A stretch of DNA of 7,316 bases from an uncultured Mollicutes bacterium (GTDB taxonomy: Bacteria > Bacillota_I > Bacilli_A > RFN20 > CAG-826): positions 1 through 7,316 of the forward strand of contig URTN01000037.1 of assembly GCA_900550795.1 (NCBI GenBank), in the 5' to 3' direction. The position numbers and the translations under genes were made by a program. The notes beneath the pieces were generated by a model. The model ran no database searches and was not told where the DNA came from. It worked only from the letters and a program-made list of their open reading frames with translations. Shown in pieces: positions 1 through 6,706 of the stretch (positions are counted from its first letter, which is position 1; each line of letters begins with the position of its first letter).

Positions 1-851
1 TAGTTATCATGACCGGCGACCAGGACTTATCTGCAAATGCAAGTAGCTACACATCTTTATTAGATATTATCGAAGAATCTAGTTGTTCCTATTTCGCCTT
101 TGTCTATGGAAACCATGATGAACAAGGCTTCTTTGATAAACTCTTTCCAATCAGGGAAGGCCTAAAAAGGAGCAAATGCCTCAATACCTATCTAGATGAT
201 GATTTATTCGGAGATACTAATTTTGTAATCAATATCAAAGATGGTGCTAATCTAGCCTGGCAACTTTATTGTCTTGATTCAGGCTCCCTTAATCCTGGAA
301 GCTTTAAAATCCCATATGATGTAATTCATGATGAACAGATTAGCTGGTATGAAAACCAAGTAAAGCTTGCCCAACAGTCAAACCCAAATTCCAAATCATT
401 ATGTTATTTCCATATTCCTTTATGGGAATTCGAATATGCCTATAGACATGCTTATGGAAAAGCAGATGAATCTACTCCAGGAAAAATAAGGAATTTCTCT
501 GGCACGATGAACGAATATCCTTATGAAGTAGAAGGACTAGGAACTACACAGATATTTGCAGGTTATAAAAGGACTAGCTTCTTTGAAGTAGCGGAGAAAC
601 TAGGTTCAACAAAAGCTATTTCGGTTGGCCATGATCATAAGAATAATTTCTGTGCCGAATATTATCTAGACGAATCCAAAAAAGATGATCCAATCGCACT
701 TTGCTATGGACTTAAATCCGGGAACGGCCTCTCTTATAGAGATGATATGCAAGGAGGCAACCTTATTAAAATAAATAAGGATGGAACCTATTCAATGCAT
801 AGGGCTAACCTAGATTATTCATTAAATTATTCATTGGAGGCTTTGTTCTAA
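1..851 (+). CDS. Calcineurin-like metallophosphoesterase, 5' end cut off by window edge
   Basis: Metal-dependent phosphoesterase of the calcineurin-like superfamily, most like the Dcr2/purple acid phosphatase 29 type. The first ATG is at position 9, but the frame is open to the window edge and reads V-I-M-T-G-D, the usual strand leading into the GD metal-binding motif. The true start and the first D-x-H motif therefore lie outside the window. Counting from the ATG at 9, visible motifs are TGDQ (2-5), GNHD (34-37), FHIPLWE (134-140) and GHDH (207-210); together they supply the later metal-binding Asp, Asn and His ligands. A glycine-rich segment near 237-250 (KSGNG to QGGN) resembles the final strand of Dcr2-like enzymes. 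Whether there is a signal peptide cannot be seen. The stop codon directly touches the next ATG, so the two genes are probably co-transcribed. The substrate is unknown; the family assignment is firm, the subfamily less so. Confidence 0.88.
   Translation, partial: VIMTGDQDLSANASSYTSLLDIIEESSCSYFAFVYGNHDEQGFFDKLFPIREGLKRSKCLNTYLDDDLFGDTNFVINIKDGANLAWQLYCLDSGSLNPGSFKIPYDVIHDEQISWYENQVKLAQQSNPNSKSLCYFHIPLWEFEYAYRHAYGKADESTPGKIRNFSGTMNEYPYEVEGLGTTQIFAGYKRTSFFEVAEKLGSTKAISVGHDHKNNFCAEYYLDESKKDDPIALCYGLKSGNGLSYRDDMQGGNLIKINKDGTYSMHRANLDYSLNYSLEALF
836..840 (+). promoter_or_regulatory. Shine-Dalgarno site for the membrane protein gene
   Basis: GGAGG lies inside the last codons of the phosphoesterase gene, 11 nt before the ATG at 852. 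It supports that start, although the spacing is slightly long. No promoter is seen in front of this gene, which fits co-transcription with the phosphoesterase. Confidence 0.65.
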
Positions 852-1775
852 ATGAAAAAATACGATTATATCTATAAATTAATAGATGCCTTGTTACTAA
901 CTTTTTCAGGACTACCTATATTTTTCATTGGATGGTTCTTTATTCAGGATGTTGGTTCTAGTTTGGTATTCCTTCCTACATTCTTACCTTTATATTTATC
1001 TTGCATTGGCCTTTTCTATTTTTACCACGCCTATCATTTTTGTTTCTTCTATAAAAATAGGTACAAACAGAAACTAGCTTTGAAAGGTAATGGACTAGCA
1101 TTATCCATCCTAGGATTTATTATTGTCTTACTAGATGTAATATTTCTAAGTAACGGGACTTATAAAGGGTTTATAATTGACCGTGCGACTGCAATTTATC
1201 CTCTCGATTCATTCTTGCTTGGCTTCTTATTTTGCATCGTAGGCGGCTTATATTCCTATTTTGGATTTAGAAAAAAGGAATTCGAATATGGAATAAAAGT
1301 AGGGGATAGCCACGTAATATTTGTTATTTTAAGGACTATATTCTCCCTTTTTGCATCTTTCTTCCTTGGGGATTTCTTGATCTCTTTTGTCAATTTCGAT
1401 AGGAGTTTTGATAATTTCTTCTGCTGCTTAAGTGTCTATCTATTATTCGCATTTATTCCGTTCCTAAAGATTTTCTTTGTTTGTTACAACGAAGAAAAAG
1501 AAGGGATTGAGCGCATAAAGAAAGGAAAGAAGACTTCCTTTATATTCTCTCTTATTGGATTATTCCTAGTCGCCTATTTCTTAATTGTGTTCTCAATTAA
1601 ACCGACATTCCTCTCTTTATCCATGGTGGGTAATTTCCCATTGCTATTTATGACTTCAAAGATGACTGGACCTCTTATTTTGTGCCTTTTGGCTATTCTA
1701 GTTCCATTAGGAAGCTATATTTATTATTTCATTATCGATTATAAAAATAATCTTGCCTTGGCTAAGGAAGAATAA
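852..1775 (+). CDS. Hypothetical polytopic membrane protein, about eight helices
   Basis: I do not recognise this 307-residue protein. It is very rich in Phe, Leu, Ile and Tyr and shows about eight hydrophobic segments near residues 11-31, 38-60, 79-100, 118-138, 155-178, 187-211, 229-249 and 272-294. Basic or charged loops (68-78, 140-150, 212-228, 296-307) separate several of them. If the short basic N-terminus is inside, the loops follow the positive-inside rule and both ends are cytoplasmic. No catalytic or transporter signature is visible. The ATG directly follows the phosphoesterase stop codon, and GGAGG at 836-840 lies 11 nt upstream, so translation is probably coupled. An intrinsic terminator follows 20 bases after the stop. 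Membrane localisation is well supported; function is not assigned, though a shared role with the phosphoesterase is plausible. Confidence 0.8.
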   Translation: MKKYDYIYKLIDALLLTFSGLPIFFIGWFFIQDVGSSLVFLPTFLPLYLSCIGLFYFYHAYHFCFFYKNRYKQKLALKGNGLALSILGFIIVLLDVIFLSNGTYKGFIIDRATAIYPLDSFLLGFLFCIVGGLYSYFGFRKKEFEYGIKVGDSHVIFVILRTIFSLFASFFLGDFLISFVNFDRSFDNFFCCLSVYLLFAFIPFLKIFFVCYNEEKEGIERIKKGKKTSFIFSLIGLFLVAYFLIVFSIKPTFLSLSMVGNFPLLFMTSKMTGPLILCLLAILVPLGSYIYYFIIDYKNNLALAKEE

Positions 1776-1794
1776 ACCAGGTTAAGAAGTATAT

Positions 1795-1819
1795 AAGCCT
1801 CGTTAATTCGGGGTTTTTT
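1795..1819 (+). terminator. Intrinsic terminator after the phosphoesterase/membrane protein unit
   Basis: AAGCCTCG (1795-1802) pairs with CGGGGTTT (1809-1816) around the loop TTAATT. This gives eight pairs, two of them G-U, and the stem runs into a stretch of six T (1814-1819) with further T-rich sequence after it. Its position 20 bases after the stop codon and before a new promoter suits the end of the upstream transcript. The stem is modest in strength. Confidence 0.72.
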
Positions 1820-1880
1820 ACTATTTTTTATTAAACTAAAAATAATTTATCTATTTATAAGGTTTTTTCTTCTTTTGGGC

Positions 1881-1910
1881 TTAACAAAGAAGTTTGGATT
1901 ATGTTACAAT
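1881..1910 (+). promoter_or_regulatory. Sigma-A type promoter of the rimP-nusA-infB-rbfA operon
   Basis: TTAACA (1881-1886, five of six to the -35 consensus) and TACAAT (1905-1910, five of six to the -10 consensus) are separated by 18 bp. TG at 1902-1903 forms an extended -10 element. The transcript should start near 1916-1918, giving a leader of about 80 nt before the rimP ATG. Sequence upstream of the -35 is strongly A/T-rich (1814-1870) and could act as an UP element. This is the only convincing promoter seen in front of the six-gene operon. Confidence 0.75.
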
Positions 1911-1956
1911 AACTTCGCTGGAAATCCCGTAGAGGTTCCGCTATTTCAAATATTTT

Positions 1957-1985
1957 GGAGTGGCATTGCCACTCTTTCTCTTATT
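1957..1985 (+). terminator. Leader hairpin, probable NusA-responsive attenuator
   Basis: GAGTGGC (1958-1964) and GCCACTC (1968-1974) form a perfect seven-pair stem closed by the triloop ATT, with a possible extra G-U pair at the base (1957/1975). It is followed by TTTCTCTTATT, a U-tract broken by C and A. The element lies between the promoter and the rimP ribosome binding site, so it would stop the operon transcript before its first gene. Intrinsic terminators with imperfect U-tracts are the kind that depend on NusA in Bacillus subtilis, where the ylxS(rimP)-nusA operon has been described as autoregulated by attenuation. The hairpin is seen directly; its role is inferred from that precedent. 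Confidence 0.68.
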
Positions 1986-1997
1986 AAGGAGGTGTAA

Positions 1998-2462
1998 ATG
2001 GAAGATATTGCAAATAAAATTGCTTCAATTATTGAAAAGCCATTAACTGAATTAGGCTATTCCCTGTATGAAATTAAATTCAATTATTCAAAGCCTTTAT
2101 CCAGCTTATCGATATCTGTTGATAGAGTTAAGCCGATTAGCCTTGATGAAATAGTTGAAGTTTCTGATTTGATTTCTTCTCTCCTAGACAAAGAAGATCC
2201 AATCGAAGGGGCTTATAACCTTGATGTTTCTTCTGCTGGTGCAGAAAAGAAAATAAGATTAGAAGATTTAGACGAATATACTTCTTCTTATCTAAATATC
2301 CATTTGTCCCATCCGTATAAGGGAGAGAATATCTTGGAAGGGACTTTGATTGATATAAATCCAGAAAGTGCCACTATGGAATTTAGGGTAAAAGGAAAAT
2401 TAACTAAAGCAACTTTCCCAAGGAAAGATATTGATAAGGCTAGGTTAGCCATTAAATTTTGA
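1998..2462 (+). CDS. rimP: Ribosome maturation factor RimP
   Basis: RimP (YlxS in Bacillus) binds the pre-30S subunit and promotes its maturation in the cytoplasm. The 154-residue length is normal for the family. The N-terminal alpha/beta domain covers about residues 1-85 and includes LGYSLYEIKF (19-28), a SLDEIVEVSDLIS helix (48-60) and the family signature YNLDVSSAGAEKKI (73-86). That signature usually reads VSSPGLDRPL, so this copy has Ala for Pro and Lys for Arg. The C-terminal SH3-like domain (about 92-154) contains GTLIDI and the expected run of short strands. The start is secured by AAGGAGGTG at 1986-1994, 3 nt before the ATG (5 nt from the GGAGG core). It is the first gene of the operon, behind the promoter at 1881-1910 and the leader hairpin, and directly precedes nusA as in other Bacillota. 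Confidence 0.93.
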   Translation: MEDIANKIASIIEKPLTELGYSLYEIKFNYSKPLSSLSISVDRVKPISLDEIVEVSDLISSLLDKEDPIEGAYNLDVSSAGAEKKIRLEDLDEYTSSYLNIHLSHPYKGENILEGTLIDINPESATMEFRVKGKLTKATFPRKDIDKARLAIKF

Positions 2463-2484
2463 TTAATAAAATAGGAATATAAAA

Positions 2485-4305
2485 ATGAAAAAGAAAACTG
2501 AAGAAAAAATTAGCTTCGTCGATGCCCTTAGAGGTGTTGCAGATTCCAAAGGACTTAGCGATGAAGAAGTAGTCCACGCTTTGGAAGAGGCCATAGTAAG
2601 AGCCTACATCAAGTATTTAGGTGGATGGGAAGACACAAATGTCGTTTGCCATGTAGACCCAGTTACTGGGCATGTCGACCTTGCCCAAGTCAAAAAAGTA
2701 GTAGATGAAGTCAAAGATGACTATGTCGAAATCTCTACTGAAGAAGCAAATGAAGGATTAAAGAGCCCGAAATATGCTGCCGGAGATGATTATTATGTCG
2801 TTTGCCCAGTGGAAGATATCTCTAAAGTTACAACTAACGCCATCAAGAATAATTTCCGCCAAAAACTAGCAGAAGCCGAACGTGGTGCATTATATAAGAT
2901 ATATAAGGATAAGGTTGGTGAGATGCTTGTTGGTACAGTCGAGAAGACTGATGATAAATCCGTCACCGTCTCAATCGGGACTACTTTTGTCGAATTAAGC
3001 AAGAAAGAACTTATCGGAAATGAAATCTTCCGTATTGGGGACCAAATAAAGGTCTATATCCAAGAAGTCAAATCCGCTAACCCAATCGATGGCAAGCCAT
3101 CTAGGGGACCTCAAATCGAAGCTACACGTTCTAGCGAAGGATTCTTGAAGAAATTATTCGAAGAAGAAATTCATGAAATATATGATGGAACCGTAGTTAT
3201 CAAGGCTATTGCTAGACAAGCCGGTATCCGCTCCAAAGTTGCAGTTGCCTCTACTAAAGCCGATGTCGATGCGACTGGGGCTTGCATTGGACAAGGTGGA
3301 TCTAGAATCCAAAAGATTGTCCAACAATTAGGAAATGGATCTTCTAAGGAAAAGATTGATATAGTCAATTATTCCTATGTCCCAGGTTTCTTTATAATTG
3401 AAGCCTGCCGCCCGGCTGAAGTCATCGGACTTAACCTTGATGAAGAAAATAAAGAAGCTGATGTCATCATTAAAGATGGCACACTTCCTGTTAGCTATGG
3501 CAAGAAGATGGCCAATTTATTCCTAGCTTCTAAACTTACCGGTTATAAGCTAAATATGATTGAAGAATCCAAGGCCAAGATGGATGAAATCGAGTACTTG
3601 ACCTATGAAGAATGGCAAAAGCTTGACGAAGAAGATAAGCGTCAAAAAGAAAAGCAAGCCTTCATCAAGGAACAAGAAGAAAAAGCCCTTGAGCAAGCTA
3701 GAAAAGAAGAAGAGGCAAGGAAGGCTAAAGAAGAAGCCGAACGCCTTGAAAAAGAAAAAGCCCTTGAAGAAGCCAAAAAGCAAGAAGAGGAAAATCAAGT
3801 TGAGGTTAAGGAAAAAGAAGTTGCCCCAACTCCAAAAGTCGCCCCTAAAGCTAGTGCAACTCCAGATATGTTCCCTCTTGAAGCCACTAACCCAGCTAAG
3901 GCTGCCTTAGAACAAGTCAAGGCCCAAAAAGCCCTTGAAGAAGAAGCTAGTAAAGTCAAGGAAGAAGAAACTGTCGCTCCAGTTAAGGAAGAGCCAGTTA
4001 CTAAGGAAACTATCGAAGTCAAGACTACAACTTCTCTTGATGACCTTGAAAAGGAACTTGAATCCGCCAAGGAAAAGAAGACCAAGTCTGGTTCTAAACT
4101 AAAACGTCCACGCAAGATTACTGAAGAAGAAGTCAAGCGCGAAGTAACTAAGCCAACAGTCCAGGCAGTACCTGTCTATACTGATGAAGAACTCTCCGCC
4201 ATCGAAGAAGAAGAGAGTAACTTAGATTACGATGATATCGACGAAAGCGATATCGATGACGAATATAGCGAATACGACCAATATTACGATGACGATGGGA
4301 AATAA
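2485..4305 (+). CDS. nusA: Transcription termination/antitermination protein NusA, with long charged C-terminal extension
   Basis: NusA binds RNA polymerase and nascent RNA and modulates pausing, termination and antitermination. Domains in order are the polymerase-binding N-terminal domain (about 1-137), S1 (about 143-195, VGEMLVGTV to IKVYIQEV), KH1 (about 230-300, with G269-Q-G-G272) and KH2 (about 300-360). A GPQIEATRSS linker (209-217) corresponds to the usual GPQI-x-x-SR segment. In KH2 the normal GKEGQN reads GKKMAN (339-344), so the GxxG loop has lost its second glycine. The Bacillus protein ends soon after KH2, at about 371 residues; this one has 606. The extra part is a Glu/Lys/Ala-rich likely coiled coil (378-445), a Pro/Ala/Val/Thr-rich linker (446-515), a basic patch (528-545) and a very acidic Asp/Glu/Tyr end (567-605). 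The start has a weak AGGA at 2473-2476. It is separated from rimP by 22 nt and overlaps ylxR by 11. Confidence 0.95.
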   Translation: MKKKTEEKISFVDALRGVADSKGLSDEEVVHALEEAIVRAYIKYLGGWEDTNVVCHVDPVTGHVDLAQVKKVVDEVKDDYVEISTEEANEGLKSPKYAAGDDYYVVCPVEDISKVTTNAIKNNFRQKLAEAERGALYKIYKDKVGEMLVGTVEKTDDKSVTVSIGTTFVELSKKELIGNEIFRIGDQIKVYIQEVKSANPIDGKPSRGPQIEATRSSEGFLKKLFEEEIHEIYDGTVVIKAIARQAGIRSKVAVASTKADVDATGACIGQGGSRIQKIVQQLGNGSSKEKIDIVNYSYVPGFFIIEACRPAEVIGLNLDEENKEADVIIKDGTLPVSYGKKMANLFLASKLTGYKLNMIEESKAKMDEIEYLTYEEWQKLDEEDKRQKEKQAFIKEQEEKALEQARKEEEARKAKEEAERLEKEKALEEAKKQEEENQVEVKEKEVAPTPKVAPKASATPDMFPLEATNPAKAALEQVKAQKALEEEASKVKEEETVAPVKEEPVTKETIEVKTTTSLDDLEKELESAKEKKTKSGSKLKRPRKITEEEVKREVTKPTVQAVPVYTDEELSAIEEEESNLDYDDIDESDIDDEYSEYDQYYDDDGK

Positions 4306-4531
4306 GGTTTCTGTCCGTACTGATGTAATTTCTAGGCAGCAATTTGATAAATCGGAATTGTTACGCCTAATTAAAATTGATGGATATCTCTATCCTGATC
4401 TAGACCAAAATAGATTGGGTAGAGGTATCTACCTTGTTAAAGATAAGGAAAAGATTAAGAAATTCCTTGAATCCAAGTCGAATAGATTTGGGTTGATAAG
4501 CGAGGAATTAAAAAACTATCTAGAAAAATGA
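4295..4531 (+). CDS. ylxR: YlxR family (DUF448) RNA-binding protein
   Basis: Small protein of 78 residues, normal for YlxR, which is found between nusA and ylxQ or infB across Bacillota and is thought to bind nucleic acid. The hallmark GRGIYL (42-47) is present, preceded by ELLRLIKIDG (21-30) and a PDLDQNRLGRG loop, and followed by a Lys-rich helix. The first conserved motif, usually R-x-C-[IV]-x-T-x-x, reads RTDVISRQ (8-15), so the cysteine is replaced by Asp. The start at 4295 is chosen because the family match begins there; the frame opens earlier (4232), but only over sequence dictated by the NusA acidic tail. There is no Shine-Dalgarno site. The ATG lies 8 nt before the nusA stop codon, so translation probably depends on ribosomes finishing nusA. 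Its stop overlaps the ylxQ start as ATGA. Confidence 0.85.
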   Translation: MGNKVSVRTDVISRQQFDKSELLRLIKIDGYLYPDLDQNRLGRGIYLVKDKEKIKKFLESKSNRFGLISEELKNYLEK

Positions 4532-4869
4532 ACAAGAAAGAGCTAATAGGATTCATAGGATTACTAAATAGGGGAGGCAAATTGCTTTTTGGCGAAGCTA
4601 GTTACCATTCTCCTAAAACCAAATTGCTTCTATTAGCAACTGATTGTTCATCAAATACTAGAAAGAAGGCGCTTAGCTATGCTTCTAAATTCAATGTTGA
4701 AGTATTAGAGGCATTTAGCAAAGCCGAGCTAGGCGAAGCACTTGGTTACGAAGAGATATCTCTTCTTGGGATAACTGATAAGAAATCAAGTCTTGCCCTA
4801 AAGAAGAAAATGGATTTAAAAGGAGACAAAAATGAACAAAAAGAACAATTACCAATCAAAGAAAAATAA
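4528..4869 (+). CDS. ylxQ: L7Ae-family ribosomal-protein-like YlxQ
   Basis: Member of the L7Ae/L30e/YbxF family, which typically binds kink-turn RNA; the exact target of YlxQ is not established. Of 113 residues, about 1-96 match the fold: GLLNRGGKLLFGE (11-23) is the glycine-rich RNA-contact region, LLLLATDCSSNTRKK (33-47) the central strand and following helix, and ELGEALGYEEISLLGITDKK (67-86) the C-terminal family signature. Residues 97-113 are a hydrophilic Lys/Glu/Gln tail beyond the usual end, and this part is encoded over the infB ribosome binding site and first codons (38 nt overlap). The ATG shares bases with the ylxR stop in ATGA. The nearest Shine-Dalgarno-like stretch (4502-4506) is about 20 nt away, so translational coupling to ylxR is likely. 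Confidence 0.87.
   Translation: MNKKELIGFIGLLNRGGKLLFGEASYHSPKTKLLLLATDCSSNTRKKALSYASKFNVEVLEAFSKAELGEALGYEEISLLGITDKKSSLALKKKMDLKGDKNEQKEQLPIKEK
4820..4825 (+). promoter_or_regulatory. Shine-Dalgarno site for infB, inside ylxQ
   Basis: AAGGAG, 6 nt before the ATG at 4832, is a near-perfect site lying within the ylxQ reading frame. It decides the infB start, since the next in-frame ATG (4889) has no such site. IF2 can thus be initiated independently of upstream translation, unlike ylxR and ylxQ. Confidence 0.85.
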
Positions 4870-6706
4870 CGGCCCAGTAAATAATAGAATGAGCAATTTC
4901 TCTCCTTCTAAATCAAAAGGGAGAAACGAATATGCTAAAGTCAATGGTGGCGTATTTGTCTATTCCAAACCTATAACATTAGGTGAATTGTCAAAGGCTA
5001 TAAATATCCCTGCTACCGATATTATCAAGTATCTTTTCATGCAGAATAAGGCATTTACCATCAATTCGACTCTTGATGATGATTCCATAGGCGAAATTTG
5101 TCTTGAATTCGGTTATGACTTCAAAAAAGAAAAGGTCGTTGATGAGACTAATTTTGAAGAACTTGATATAGTAGATGATCCAAAAGATTTAAAAGAACGT
5201 CCTCCAGTAGTTACTATCATGGGTCACGTCGACCATGGCAAGACTACCTTGATCGACGCGATTAGATCTAGCCATATTGTCGATACTGAAGCTGGTGGAA
5301 TTTCCCAAGAAATAGGCGCTTACCAAAAAGAAATACATGGCAAGAAGATTACTTTTATCGATACTCCAGGGCATGCTGCCTTTACTGCAATGAGGGCTAG
5401 AGGTGCTTCTGTTACTGATATTGTTGTTCTAGTCGTTGCTGCTGATGATGGAGTCATGCCTCAGACAATTGAAGCTATTGACCACGCTAAAGCAGCAGGA
5501 GTTCCAATCATTGTTGCCGTTAATAAAATCGATAAAGCCGGAGCGAATCCTAGAAAAGTAAAAGAAGAACTTATGGCACATGATGTCATTAGTGAAGATT
5601 ATGGTGGAGATGTCATGTGTTGCGAGATTTCTGCCAAAAAAGGAATCGGCATTGATGATTTACTAGAAATGATTACCTTAAAGGCTGAAATGCTTGAACT
5701 TAAGGCCAATCCTTCTAGATATGCAATAGGTACAGTTTTGGAAGCAAACCTAGATAAAGGCGAAGGTCCGAAAGCTACTTTATTAGTCCAAAATGGTACT
5801 TTGAATTCCGGTGATTTCGTCGTTGTCGGCGAAACTTATGGAAAAATAAGGAGGATGAGTAACGAATTTAGGCAGGTTCTTAAGTCTGCTGGCCCATCAA
5901 CTCCAGTTTCCGTTATTGGATTAGCTGCCGTTCCTAGCGCTGGCGATAGATTTATGGCTTTCCCAGAAGAAAAACAGGCTAAGGATATTGCCTTAAAACG
6001 TAGCCAAGCTAAGCTAGAAGCATCTAGAGGACAAACTAGCGCCATGTCATTAAATGACTTAAATAACTTAGTAAACGCTGGCAAAATCAAAGATTTCAAT
6101 GTTATTGTCAAGGCTGATAGCGATGGTACGGCTCAAGCTTTGAAAGCCAATTTGGAGAAAATGTCTAATGATTCAGTCAAGATTCATGTCTTGCTTGCTT
6201 CAGCTGGGGCAATTTCTGATTCCGATGTCTTGCTTGCCAATGCTAGCCACGCCGTCATATTTGGCTTCAATGTCAGGCCTGATGCTAGAGTTAGGACTAT
6301 GGCAGAAGAAAACCATGTCGAAATCCATCTCCACAAGATAATCTATGAATTGCTTGATGAAATGGAAAAAGCCTTGAAGGGTATGGTTGTTGCCGAAAAG
6401 GTTGAAAATATTACCGGACAAGCAGAAATTAGGCATATCTATAAGATTTCTAAGATTGGTACAATCGGTGGATCTTATGTTACTAGCGGTTTCCTTAAAA
6501 ACGGAAGCAAGATTCGTCTCATGAGAAATGGCGTTGTCATTTATGAAGGCAAACTTGGATCGCTTAAAAGATTTAAAGATGATGCCAAAGAAGTCAAGGA
6601 AGGCTATGAATGTGGCCTTACAATCGATGGATATAATGACATCAAAGAAGGCGATATCATCGAAGGATATGAGATGATTGAAAAAGGAGAAAGCGATGGC
6701 CAATAG
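4832..6706 (+). CDS. infB: Translation initiation factor IF-2
   Basis: IF-2 is the GTPase that brings formylmethionyl-tRNA to the 30S subunit and promotes 50S joining. Its 624 residues make it a short form: Bacillus subtilis has about 716. After a Lys/Asn/Ser-rich N-terminus (1-35) comes a single IF2_N subdomain (about 46-97). The G domain shows G1 GHVDHGKT (131-138), G2 [10 protein letters not shown] (155-164), G3 DTPGH (177-181), G4 NKID (231-234) and G5 SAK (267-269). Domain II begins near 295, domain III (about 400-510) contains [14 protein letters not shown], and the initiator-tRNA-binding C2 domain (about 525-620) ends in [17 protein letters not shown]. Two positions differ from the norm: the G2 Thr is Ser158, and the Cys of the usual GCYVT motif in C2 is Ser548. 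It overlaps ylxQ by 38 nt and rbfA by 11. Confidence 0.97.
   Translation: MNKKNNYQSKKNNGPVNNRMSNFSPSKSKGRNEYAKVNGGVFVYSKPITLGELSKAINIPATDIIKYLFMQNKAFTINSTLDDDSIGEICLEFGYDFKKEKVVDETNFEELDIVDDPKDLKERPPVVTIMGHVDHGKTTLIDAIRSSHIVDTEAGGISQEIGAYQKEIHGKKITFIDTPGHAAFTAMRARGASVTDIVVLVVAADDGVMPQTIEAIDHAKAAGVPIIVAVNKIDKAGANPRKVKEELMAHDVISEDYGGDVMCCEISAKKGIGIDDLLEMITLKAEMLELKANPSRYAIGTVLEANLDKGEGPKATLLVQNGTLNSGDFVVVGETYGKIRRMSNEFRQVLKSAGPSTPVSVIGLAAVPSAGDRFMAFPEEKQAKDIALKRSQAKLEASRGQTSAMSLNDLNNLVNAGKIKDFNVIVKADSDGTAQALKANLEKMSNDSVKIHVLLASAGAISDSDVLLANASHAVIFGFNVRPDARVRTMAEENHVEIHLHKIIYELLDEMEKALKGMVVAEKVENITGQAEIRHIYKISKIGTIGGSYVTSGFLKNGSKIRLMRNGVVIYEGKLGSLKRFKDDAKEVKEGYECGLTIDGYNDIKEGDIIEGYEMIEKGESDGQ
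6684..6689 (+). promoter_or_regulatory. Shine-Dalgarno site for rbfA, inside infB
   Basis: AAGGAG, 6 nt before the ATG at 6696, is embedded in the last codons of infB. It selects this ATG over the upstream in-frame TTG at 6678, which would place the site inside the gene. Confidence 0.85.

Noticed and set aside
1822..1846. A/T-only inverted repeat downstream of the first terminator
   Set aside because: It would be a very weak stem, expected by chance in sequence this AT-rich; it more likely serves, if at all, as an UP element.
1911..1956. Riboswitch or T-box in the rimP leader
   Set aside because: The leader is only about 80 nt, has no T-box sequence or recognised aptamer core, and only weak pairing (such as 1920-1923 with 1936-1939) upstream of the attenuator.
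3605..3910. + strand frame rich in Lys within nusA, as a possible frameshift product
   Set aside because: It is the shifted reading of GAA/AAG repeats in the NusA tail. No slippery site with a following structure was seen, and the NusA frame continues intact.
3550..4136. Two - strand open frames rich in Phe/Leu and Ser, opposite the nusA tail
   Set aside because: They arise because Glu/Lys and Ala/Val codons read as Phe/Leu/Ser on the other strand. No start signals or family features.
4236..4260. Repeated GATATCGA motif as a possible operator or recombination site
   Set aside because: Both copies encode the Asp-Ile-Asp repeats of the acidic NusA tail, which explains them.
4232..4294. Earlier start for ylxR at 4232
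   Set aside because: The added residues are low-complexity and dictated by the NusA Asp/Tyr tail. The YlxR match begins at the ATG at 4295.
2460..4531. TGA read as tryptophan (mycoplasma code)
   Set aside because: The long frames contain no internal TGA, the tryptophans checked are TGG, and rimP and ylxR end at TGA exactly where the families end.
6678..6695. TTG start for rbfA at 6678
   Set aside because: The strong Shine-Dalgarno site at 6684-6689 would be inside the gene; the ATG at 6696 has correct spacing and matches the family start.
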